Assembly: GCA_022578965.1 (NCBI GenBank) | Contig: MU400738.1 | Span: 1-62,174, forward strand | Length of the DNA: 62,174 nt | Direction: 5' to 3' | From: Xylaria sp. FL1777 | Taxonomy: Eukaryota; Ascomycota; Sordariomycetes; Xylariales; Xylariaceae | Shown here: piece by piece, positions 24,659 through 34,699 of the stretch | Numbering within the stretch: the stretch's first letter is position 1 | Layout: each line of letters begins with the position of its first letter | Position numbers and translations under genes: made by a program | The notes under the pieces: generated by a model | What the model was told of the DNA's origin: nothing | Database searches by the model: none | What the model saw: only the letters and a program-made list of their open reading frames with translations

Positions 24659-27600
24659 TTAGTTTTGCTTTAGTTTTAGGTTTTACTATAATTACCTATA
24701 ATTACTAAAATTATAACTACTGTTTATTTCTAGCTTTATATTATTTATAACGTTTATTTTGTTTTTTTTTTTGCTAGTTTTACTGCTATTAGTTAGCTTT
24801 TTTGCTAGCTTACGTTATATAGCTAGCTTTATGTTTAGCTTTTTGCATAATGCTATATATTTTATAAAGATTTTCTTTGCTAACGTGCTTATTTAATACA
24901 GCAACTTAAATGTTAGTATTAAGCTATTAGCTTTTAAGTCTTTTAGTTTAAGCTGCACTAGTAAGTTAACAAAAAAAAATAATAGTTTTACAGCATTAAA
25001 AAATATGCTAAAGCAGAATATACATAATTAAAGAAACATAGTAAGTTATTTAGTAAGTATATAAAAAAGCTGTTCAAAAAACATACGTAAAGAATTTTTG
25101 CTGCAATAATTAAATAAATATTAAAGCATAGCATTAAAGCTAAAGTAAAAAGCATTGCGTTTTTATTGCATAAGTATTATAACATATTAATATATATTAT
25201 AGCATGCTTATATAGCAGCATTACAAACTTAATTAAGCAATAATAGCAAATATATTAATATAATAACTACTAAAGCTCTTTTAAATAAGTAACTTATATT
25301 ATTATATAATAGCTTTTTTTTTATTATATTATAGCGTAATAGCTTTAAGCAGCTATACTTAAAACTAAAAAAATCTAACTATATAATAATACGCTTAAAC
25401 AATTAAACATAAAAAAACTTAGTTTTTTTAAAGTTTAGTATAACTAAAATATAAAAACTAGCATACGTTTAATAATAATTAAACTAGTTGTTAAAAAACA
25501 AGCATATAATGTTTTTGCTAATAAATATAGCAAGCTAAGCCTTTTAAACCTTGTAATATTAAAAAGCAAAGCTTTTACTTAATTAATTAGCATAATTATT
25601 TAAAGCGCTAAACATTAATGCTATATATATAGACTAGCTTTAGCGTTTATTTGTGTTATAATTGCTAAAATTATAAGTTTTTGTTTTTAGTTTTTGCTAT
25701 TATATAAAAGCAAAAAGTAAAAAGTTGGCATTATTAAATAACGCTGTTTTTTTTGCTTAAAAGCTTTTAATTTTAGTTTTGCTTAAAGCAGCAAAAACCT
25801 AAAAATAAATACAGTAAACATTAAGTAAGCTAAAAAATTAAAAATAGCTTTGCATATAGTTTAGCTAGCTTTTATATAAAACATTGCATTATTTTTAGTA
25901 AAAAAGCTTAAGCTTTTTAAAATATAGCTTATAAGCTTTAAAGAACTTTAAGTTATATGCATAAACAACTAATTATAATGCAAGCTTAAAAGTTTTGCTG
26001 CATAATAGCTATACTTTATAATATTTAGCAGAAATAATAACATAATTAATAATGTTTTAAAAGTTCTTTAATAGCATTATTTTAAACTGCTTATTTATAT
26101 TAAATATACTTTGCGTTATATTTTGCTAAGTTACTTTTAGTTAATTTTAACGCTTAAAAAAAAATAAGAAAAGCTGCTTTAAAGCATAATTTGTAAATTA
26201 AAAAATATGCTACTTAAATATATTGTTTAGCACTTATAGCATGCTATACTTTTGCACTACGTTCTTTAAGCTAAGCCTTTATAATAGCTTTTTTAACTTG
26301 TTAGCCATGCAGTAATTCCAAGTAGTATATTATAGCTACAATACTTAAAAAAAAATACTACTAATGCAAGTTTGCTTAAAAAAAGTAAGCAATACTTAGT
26401 TAATAAGCATATATTTAGCATATTTAGTAGCAATAAATTACTTTAATAGTATACTACTATTAAGCAGTATAAATATTGCTAGCTTTTTAATAGGCTTAAT
26501 AAAATAAACAGCATAAGCAAGCAAAAGATTATTTAGCTAGCATATTAAAACAAAAAAAAAAAGGTTATAAGTAATAAAATCAGTTAGCAAAAACAAGTAA
26601 ATAGTTTGCTAAAAAAGCAGTTTATAAAAGTTTATAGCAGTTATAATATAAAACTAAAGCATATAATATTTATAATATATATTATAGTAAAGCAGCATAA
26701 AAGCATTAAACAAAATAAATAACATATAATATAGCTAGCTTTTATAGAACTAAAAAGCATTAAAAAAAAAAAAAAGATCAAGTAGCACTGCTTTTTGTGT
26801 TAATAAGTAAGCTTTGCTTTAATAGTATTGTTTTAGTAAATCTAAGCTAAAAAACAACAGGTTAAACTACAATAAATCAAAAAAATAAAATCTTTTTACA
26901 GGTGTTTATATATATTACTTATAAAAATTATATAACTTAACTTAGCATAAAGCTACCTTTTTAACTTAAAGGCTAGCTAGCGTAATTTTTACTATTTTTA
27001 GCCCTTTTATATTTTAGAACAAATATTATAAATAAAAAATTTAATAATATTCTTAGAATAAGCTATTATTATTATGCGTTTTTTTAGCTAAACATGCTAA
27101 CTTATAAAGCAAGGTATATAAAGGTATTATATTATTAGTTAAGTAAAAAAATCTAATAATATAAAGTATATTTTAAAAAGCAAAGTTAACCTATGTAGCA
27201 TTAAAATAAAAATATTATTAGTTTGCTGTTAAAAAATAGTTTATATAAAATTTCTGCAAAGCATTTTTTGCTAAATAGCTTATAGTTATATTTTTAATAT
27301 TATGTTTTTATAAAAAGAAAATAAAGCTAGCAAAATAGCTAAACAAATATTAGTTATATAAAGTTTTAAAGTAGTTTTAAAACAGTTTTATATATTTATA
27401 TAAAATAGCATACTACAACTAAATATACTAAAAAAAGCTAAAGCTTTTTGCTAAAGCTTGCTAAATGCTTGCTTTTGCTTTAGCTTAAGCAAAACTAATA
27501 AAGTATTAAGCAATAATTATAAATAAACAGGAAGCATATAAAGCAGGTAATATATAGTTCTTTATAAACTGTTTTTATATTTTAAATAGCAAATAAATAG

Positions 27601-27709
27601 TTTAATGTTTAAAAATCGGAAAAAAGTAAAAAAAAACAAAATAAACAGTATTATTAAAACTGTATTTAAAAAAGCTAAGCTGCAAATTTTAAGTTTTATA
27701 AAGTTTTAC

Positions 27710-27720
27710 TAAGTTAAAAA
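27710..27720. other. Empty target site of LINE copy B
   Basis: R2 copy A reads actaagttaaaaatgcagta straight through. In copy B taagttaaaaa appears twice (53041-53051 and 58194-58204) with LINE B between. This site therefore shows the pre-insertion state. Confidence 0.85.
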
Positions 27721-28208
27721 TGCAGTATAGATTTTAAGAAAAAATAAATTAAAAAAAAAATAAATAATTCAAATTTAATATTGCTAAAAAAAATGCAGCA
27801 AAAAAACAAAGCTAAATAATATAGCTATTAATGTTATATTAACAAATAATATATATTTATTAGTAAATATTATAACAAAAAGCCTTAATAAACAAAAAAA
27901 AAAACGTAAGCTTATTAGCATTAAAAAAAGTATGCTAAAAAGAAATTTGTAGCACTTTTAGCTTAGCATAAAATAAAAAAAAGTTAATAAGATTATTTTG
28001 TTTTAAAAAATTAATATAAAAAGCTAAAAAGCTTTATATAAAATAATTAGTTATATGTTTTAATGTATAGCTAGCTATATTTATTACTTTATTTATAAAA
28101 AGAAATTAGTATTATAAATCCAAAAATAGAAATAAAAACTATAGAAAAAAAAAAAATAGCTTATAAAAAACTAACTATTTTAAAACTAAAAAGAACAAAA
28201 AAGAAAAA

Positions 28209-28288
28209 GCTTTTAAAAAACAAAATATCTTAAAACCTAGAGTTTTTTTAAAAACTCTAGGTCTTAAGATATTTTGTTTCTTAAAAGC
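28209..28288. repeat. 80-bp near-perfect hairpin inside R2 copy A
   Basis: Arms of about 39 bases, starting gcttttaaaaaacaaaatat and ending attttgtttcttaaaagc, with the centre at cctagagttttt/aaaaactctagg. Only two mismatches, both G/A and so explicable by RIP. Because the arms meet almost without a loop this is a palindrome rather than a terminator. It is conserved in copy B at 58689-58768 with more mismatches. Confidence 0.85.
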
Positions 28289-28729
28289 CGTTCTAAAAGT
28301 ATAAACAGGCCAACAATACAAACAAAAATAAAAAAAAACAAAAAGAACAAAAAATAAAGCATACTACAGTTATATTAATAAAAATAAAAGTGCAGAATTT
28401 ATTTTTATATGCAATAACGCGCATTATTAAATAAAAAGAAAAACTATTAGCTAAGCTAATTATAATAAACTAGTAGTAAAAAAAAAAAAGCAAAAGCAAA
28501 AAAACAATGCTTGCTAAAAATAAAAGCCTTGCTAGCAATAAAAACAAAAAGATTTTGCTATAATAAAGTAAAAAAAAAATTAGGCAATAAAGCAACAGGC
28601 TTATTTAAAATATAAAGCATAAAAAACAAAAAAAAAATCAAAAAAAAAAAAATAACTAGTTTTAAAGCGTTTAAAACAATACTATTATTTTTGTTACTAT
28701 TAAAAAGGCCTAGGTTACTAGAACTAAAA

Positions 28730-29480
28730 AAACTTTAGAATTAAAAACAGGTAAAAAAAGCAAAAAAGAAAAAAAGTTCTAGTTCAAGCAGTTCAAAATC
28801 TGTAGCATTACTATTGTTTAAATCTAAAAAAGCAAAACTATCTATATATAGCAGTTCTAAAAATTGCCTAAACAAAAAAGTAAAAAGTAGCAATAGTACT
28901 TAAAAATAAATAAAGAAAAGTTAAATAATTAAAAACGAAACGTTTGTAAAAAAAAAAAAAAAAAATAAGCAAAATTAGCTGCAAGTAAAATAATAGTAAT
29001 ATAAAAGCAAATTAAAAGTTAAAAGCAGTAAAATAAAAGCATAAAAATATATAAGTATTAAAGTGTTTCTATTAAAAAACAAGTTAAAAAAAAAATACAA
29101 AATTAACTAAAAGGTTAAGCAGCTTTTTGTTTTAGTTTAATAATTTATTATGTTTAAGCTTTTTTGCGTTTTTGCTAATTACGTTTAGCAGCTAATAAAA
29201 GCATAGTAATCAAGCTATAAAAAAAACAGTAAAGCAAACAAAAATAACAATACAACAAGTAAAAGCGCTAAAAAAAAGCAAGCAAAAATAGCAATACAAC
29301 AAGTAAAAGCGCTAAAAAAAAGCTAGAAAAGCGCTAAACAAGCATTAAACAAGCACTAAAAAATAAGCTTAATAATAGCATGCAACTTAAAAGAAAACAA
29401 GCTATAACAGAAATACAAATGTAATAAAAACAAAAAAAAAAAAAGAAAAAAAAAAAAGCAATAATAACAAACAATAAAAT
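28730..29480 (+). pseudogene. C-terminal remnant of the R2 protein (Ser-rich, then coiled coil)
   Basis: Around 28768-28905 one plus-strand frame gives a run of six serines, then KSVALLL, then SIYSSSKNCL. With RIP-type G-to-A reversed in thought this would be an acidic Ser-rich segment. Further on, about 29310-29500, another frame reads LKNKLNNSMQLKRKQAITEIQ and then K/Q-rich residues up to INEFL and a stop, which suits a charged coiled-coil tail. A 44-bp tandem duplication at 29233-29323 shifts the frame between the two. All stops are TAA/TAG, but in DNA this AT-rich that alone is weak evidence. No family recognised. Confidence 0.35.
29233..29323. repeat. 44-bp tandem duplication in R2
   Basis: Two units carrying caaaaatarcaatacaacaa then gtaaaagcgctaaaaaaa, the second starting 44 bases after the first. 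Also present in copy B near 59710-59800. The unit length is not a multiple of three, so it would have broken a reading frame. Confidence 0.7.
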
Positions 29481-29734
29481 TTATAAACGAATTTTTATAA
29501 TGTGTATCAAAAGAGTTATAGTATTGCAAAGAAATTAATATACAGAAAATTAAGTATATTAAGCAGCAAAAAAAAAATAATTAGCTCTAGATAAAGCGAT
29601 GCAAAGGTACTGTTACGCTAAGCCAGCGGATTGCAGGAATAAAAGCACGCAAAGCTAGCAAATAATTAGGCATAAAAGCTGTTAGTAGGAAAATCGATAG
29701 AAATTTTCACTAAGTCAAACGCATGAACACGCTG

Positions 29735-29747
29735 TTAACCCTAACCC
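29735..29747 (+). repeat. Telomere-like motif TTAACCCTAACCC at the end of R2
   Basis: Two tandem CCCTAA-type repeats, matching the usual fungal telomere unit (TTAGGG on the other strand), 15 bases before the R2/R1b junction. Copy B has the mutated form ctaaccttaacct at about 60210-60222, so the motif belongs to R2 rather than to its flank. Confidence 0.75.
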
Positions 29748-29762
29748 AAAGAACAAAAAAAT

Positions 29763-30751
29763 AAAGCGCATTAAAAAAACTAACTGCTTATTTAAAACAA
29801 AGCAAAAACTTATTTTTGCTTTTTTTATTAATTTTATTAGTTATAAAGTTATGCTTTATTTTTGCTGCTTTAATTAGTTATTAATATGCAAAATAATAAA
29901 TAATATGTTTTGTTATTTTAAATACGTATGTGCTAGTTGCTTTTATAATAAATTAGAAGTTTTAATTAATTTAATTAACAATATAATCTTTAAACATTAT
30001 TATTTTAAAAAAAAAAAAAAGCAAGCAAAGCAATAATTACTTTTAGTTTAAAAAAAATTAAAACAAGCTTAAAATAGCTTTAATTTTATTTTAAGCAAGT
30101 TAGCTTAGCTTTATATATAAAAACGTTTTTTAAAAGCAAAAAGTATTAAAATAGTTTAGCAAAAGCTTTAGTTTTTAAATAAACTAAACAAAATAAAGCG
30201 CATTAAAAAAAAAAAAAAAGCGCTAATAAAAAAGCAAAAATAACAAAATAAGCAAGCTAAAATAACGCAAGCTACTTTGTTTAAGTTTAATTAGAATTTT
30301 TTAAGCGTTTTTTTTAAAATTAACTTTTTTTTTTTAGTTTTAAACAGTTAAAGTATTAATAGTAAAACTAGTTTATAACTACTTTAGTAGTTTTTAAGTA
30401 TTTTTTAGGTTTTTAAATATTGTTAATATATAAATATTTTTTTTATTTAATAAAATATTTTAGGTTACTGTTGTTTTAACAAAAATTTAATATATTTTTA
30501 ACTTTATAAATGTTTTAATTTGTTTTTATTTTTAGTTATATTTTAATAAATGTTTTAATAAGTGCTAGTTTTAGTAAAAAAATGTAAAAAATAAAGTAAA
30601 TTTGCATATTTTTTAATAATAATAGTTTATAGTTAATAAATAAAATAATTTCTTTAATTTTAAAAAAGCTAAGTTTTTTAAATTTTAATTTATTGCTTAG
30701 TTGTTTTGTTTTAATTTAAAAAATATTAATGTTTGCATTTTATTTTTATTA
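29763..30751 (+). repeat. Dispersed repeat R1, copy b
   Basis: Second copy of the 990-bp repeat found at 1113-2107, same orientation. It begins immediately after R2 copy A with no intervening sequence. Differences from copy a are mostly transitions in both directions, so both copies have been mutated independently. It contains the decayed gene at 29779-30341. Confidence 0.8.
29779..30341 (+). pseudogene. RIP-ruined Cys-rich plus coiled-coil protein (R1b)
   Basis: Counterpart of 1128-1690, with the ATG at 29851 in the same relative place. Codon 9 is TAG here and CGG (Arg) in copy a, which needs two transitions. Cysteines read at positions 5, 6, 13, 21, 27 and 30 from the ATG. The LEVLINLINN segment and the KKKKKQAKQ segment are identical in copies a and b. 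Farther on this copy keeps CAA glutamines where copy a has TAA. Together the two copies describe one small zinc-binding-like domain followed by a Gln/Lys-rich helix-forming tail. Function unknown; being part of a repeated unit, it may be an element-encoded DNA- or RNA-binding protein, which is inference. Confidence 0.55.
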
Positions 30752-33700
30752 TAATAAGTAAACCTTGTTTTTTTTTTTAAAGGTTAGTTTTTTAGTTTGT
30801 TTTTTGTTATAATATATTAATATTTATTGTTATAAAAATTAAAAGCATAGTTATAGTTTAGCTTATAGCGTTTTAATTTTTATTGCAATAGTTTTTGCTT
30901 AAAGTACTATAATTAAAATAACAAGTATTTTTATTAATGTTTTTTTTTGTTTTTTAATAGTTATTTATTATTTATAAATAGCTTTATATAAAAATATGTT
31001 TATATTTTTGTTTATTAATATATTATATAAAATTTATACTATTAGTAATAGTTTTATTTAATTGTTTTATTAATAGTTAATATAACTTTATAAATATTGT
31101 TTTAATATTTAGTTTAGTTTTTTTGTTTGTTTATTTATTTATAAGTAATAAATAGTTAAAAACTTTAGTTTAATATTAATAAGTTTAAAAAAGCTAGTTT
31201 TAAACTTAAAAGTAAACAATTTATTTTAGTTTAAAATAATTCTTTTTAGTAGTTTATGCTTATTTAAATATTAGCATATAAAAGCATATATAAGTTATTT
31301 AGCTATTGCATTTTTTTTAAACAATAAAAAATAAGCATACTTAATAAATCTATTAATAATAACTTATATTTTATTATATTATACTTTTATAACTAAATTA
31401 ATTAATAAAAGTAATGCTATAATAAAATTTTAAGCAATAATATATTATGCTTATTTAAGTATTTATATAAATTATAATAGTTTATAAAGCTTATATTAAA
31501 CTGCTTTAGCTTTATTATAAATATTGCATTTTTTTATAATAAATTTAACTATATTTTATAGTTTTAAAAAATTGTACTTTTTTTATAATTATTAAACTAT
31601 TTTTATTGCTTTTTAATATTTATATAATAAATATTCGTAAAATTTTTTAATAAACTTGTTTTATAAAAATTTTAGTAAATAAACCTTATGTTTATATATT
31701 AGCTTGTTATTTTTTAATTTTTTGTGTTTTTATAATTATGCTAACTTTTTTAAGTTATAAGCTTATTATAGCTATATATTTATAAAGTTTTTAAATATAA
31801 CTTTAATTTTTAAGCTTTTATTTTTTTAAAGATATAATACTTAAATGTTTTTTTTTAAAACTTTAAATTCTTTTTAACTTTGTTAACTAAATATGTTTGC
31901 TTAAATGTTTTTTTTTTTTTTAATATAACATATTTTAAAGTTAAACTTAAAAAAAAAAACTATTTAATTTTTATGTTATTTAATAATCTTTTATATAGTT
32001 ATAAATTTCGTTAAGTTTTAATAATTTAAATAAATTTTAATTAGCTTTATAGTTTTTATAAAAAACAGTTTTTACTTTTTAAATACTATAATAATTGCAA
32101 ATAGTTCTTTATTATATATAAAATATTATAATGCTATGTTTTGTAGTGCTTTAAAATAATAAGCTATTAAGTGCTATTTTTTGTTGTTTTTTAGTTGTTT
32201 TAAAACTTTTATAATTATACTATTTAAAGCATTTATTTTTAGCTTTTTTTTTTTTTATAAATTAAGTAGTTTAACTATAAAATTAAAAATAACTTTTAGT
32301 TTTAGTTCTTTAAAAGCTTTTTAAGCTTTTTTTAAAATTAAAAAGGATTTTTTTTTATATTTTTTTCTTGTATATTTTATAAAATAAAATGTTATTTTTT
32401 TAAAGTTTTAAATTAACATTTAAACATATTTTAAAAATTTTAATGCTTATTATATGTTTATAATAATAGCTAAATTAAATATTTTTTAGTTTTATACTAT
32501 ATTAATTTTTAACTATTAAATCTATATTTGTTTTAAAATAATTATAAATTTTAAAACGTTGATTTTTTATATATACTATATATATTTTTTTATGTTAAAT
32601 TATAATCCTGCTTATTTAAATGTTTTTAATACTTAAATTACGTATTTTTTATGTTTTTTTAGTATTTTAAAATAAATTAAAATATTATTTAAGTAAATAA
32701 ACATAAACTTATTTAAAAACTTTTATAAAATTATTATTATTATATATTAAAAGCTAACTAATATATTTTATAGTTTTTATAGCATAACTATATATTTATA
32801 TAGTTTATATATTATTTATATAGCAGTTTTTTATTTATTTTTTTTAGCTATTTTAATAGTATAATATTTATTTAAAATATTAACTGCTATAAACTATTTT
32901 GCTTAGCTAATATTTTTTTTTATAGTTATTAGTAAAATAAAAAAATATTTATTTATAATAATAATTACGTTTAATAATTAATAATTAATTATTATTTATT
33001 ATATTAGTTTTTTTTTTTTATTAATTAGTTGTTTTTTATTTTTTATTTTAAGTATTAATATTATAAAATATTTAATAAATAACTAAAATTCTTTTAAAAA
33101 TTCTTTTGCTAAATTTTTTTAAATATATTTTTATAAAGCGTTTATTTTATTTAAGCTTATATAGTATACTTAATAAAGCTTTAGTTAATATTTTTTCTTA
33201 ATAAAAATATAGTAATTTTATAAGCTATATTTAAAAAGTTCTTTTTTTTTTTTTTTTTAAATAGTTTATAAAATTTATAATATACTTTTAGTATTTTGTT
33301 TAGAATTTTTTTTGCGATTTTTTTAATTTTTTTCCTTTATTTTTTACTTTTTTAATTAATAGTTTTTGCTTTTTATTAAATTAAAAAGTTGCTAGTTTTT
33401 AGCTATAATATTTCTAAAATAATATTATAATTAAATATATTAGCAATATTTAATATAATTTATTTTTTGTGTTTTTATATAAATATATTAAAAGGTTTAG
33501 TTTTTTTAAGTATATAACTATTATTATAGCTAAAAGTACTTTTATTAAATCTTTTAATTTTTTAGAATTTTTGCTTATATTTTTAAAAAATTTTATTTTA
33601 TTTTGCTACTTTAAGTAAAATTATATTAGCTTATATTTTTAAGTTAATTAAAATGTTATATTTTTTTTTTTTAATATATAAGTTTAATTTTAAATTAGTT

Positions 33701-34216
33701 TTGCTAGTTATTACATTAAACTTTTTATAAAGCTTTAGTTTTTTTAGCTATTTGCTGCTTTTTAAATAAATGCTTATTTTATTTTTTGATTTTTTTTTAT
33801 AAAATGTTTAAATGTTTGTATTATTTTGTACTTTAAATATTATTATGCTTTGTTTTATTTTTGCTTTTAGTTAAGCTTTAAATTATAGTTTTTAAGCTTT
33901 TTTGCTTTTAATAACTATTTTTTAATATAATTATGCTTTAATTAGCTAGTAATATTTATAGCAGTTATTTTTATATTTTTTTAAAATAATATTATAAATA
34001 TAATTAAAATCTTTTTTAAATATTATAAATTTTTATAGATCTTTATAATAAACTATAGTTATAATTAATTATTTTAATTTATAAAAGTTTTATATTTTTG
34101 TTTTTATAATTTATTTAAAAAACTAATTATTTTTTAGTTTATTAAGTAAATATTAATAGCAATAATATATTATATAGCAATTTTATAGTACTTTATTATA
34201 TTTTAAATTTTTTAAG
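30752..34216. other. Unassigned, extremely AT-rich host DNA
   Basis: Plus strand strongly T-rich, with even fewer C and G than the region left of 24.6 kb. No gene, no partner elsewhere in the window and no clear tandem array. It forms, with 39395-41317, the sequence into which LINE copy A inserted. Confidence 0.45.
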
Positions 34217-34233
34217 CATAAAATATTATTATT
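34217..34233. repeat. Target-site duplication of LINE A, left
   Basis: CATAAAATATTATTATT here is repeated exactly at 39378-39394, flanking LINE copy A. The site overlaps an ATT-repeat stretch that merges with the element's TAA tail, so the exact edge is uncertain. Confidence 0.75.
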
Positions 34234-34255
34234 ATTATTATTAATAACCTGCTGT

Positions 34256-34268
34256 GCTGCTTTGCAGC
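34256..34268 (-). promoter_or_regulatory. 3'-terminal hairpin of LINE A
   Basis: On the sense strand GCTGC-AAA-GCAGC, lying just before CACAGCAGGTTATTAATAA and the TAA tail. A stem-loop next to a short repeat tail is what many LINE reverse transcriptases recognise on their own RNA. In copy B the stem is disrupted (GCTAT-AAA-GCAGT) by transitions. Confidence 0.6.
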
Positions 34269-34699
34269 GCGGTTTTTTTACTTGTGTACCTATAGGTAAA
34301 ACCGTACAAAAAGCCGGATAAAAACCTTATGCAACAATGTTTACACTGCTACTTCGAAGTTCTTCTACTTTATAACAACTAGTTTTTACTAACTAGCTTA
34401 CTAAACAGAAAATAATAGTTAAAAAGCAAAAAAACTCTTTTTAAAGCTTTTAGACTTTTTGCTTTTTTAAAAAGCGCATAAAAGCTTTTTTTTTGTTTTT
34501 TAGGACTTTTAAAGGAACGCTTTTGCTTTTTTTGCTAGTTTTTTCTTTATTTTTTGCCTTTTTTCCTTTTTTTTTATTTTTTTTTATTTTAATTGCTTTA
34601 TTATATATTGCTATTTTATTAGTAACAAATAGCTACTTTATAATATTATTTGCAGCTTTAAGTTTTTTTATAGCTAGTTATAAGTTTTTATTAGTTTAT

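Larger units (their letters stand above)
24602..29762 (+). mobile_element. R2, a 5.2-kb dispersed repeat, copy A (uninterrupted)
   Basis: Aligns throughout with three separated pieces further right (42072-42129, 49989-53051, 58205-60235), which together form copy B. It starts at about gataaactaaaatataatta and ends at about aagaacaaaaaaata, just after a telomere-like motif. The ends are not inverted repeats and are not long direct repeats. The plus strand is A-rich in the last 2 kb, where a Ser-rich and a coiled-coil-like remnant can be read. The last 150 bases before 29750 retain noticeably more G+C than the rest. Class unknown: possibilities are a telomere-associated retroelement, a subtelomeric gene family or another transposon. 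I saw no RT or DDE motif that I trust. Confidence 0.75.

Noticed and set aside
24950..25790. Long plus-strand frame in R2 whose only stops are TAA/TAG, suggesting a gene
   Set aside because: In DNA this poor in G almost every stop is TAA or TAG, so the test has no power here, and the residues gave no recognisable motif.
24602..29762. R2 as a CRISPR array, rolling-circle or terminal-inverted-repeat transposon
   Set aside because: There are no regularly spaced direct repeats. The ends are not inverted repeats, and no CTRR-type end preceded by a hairpin is present.
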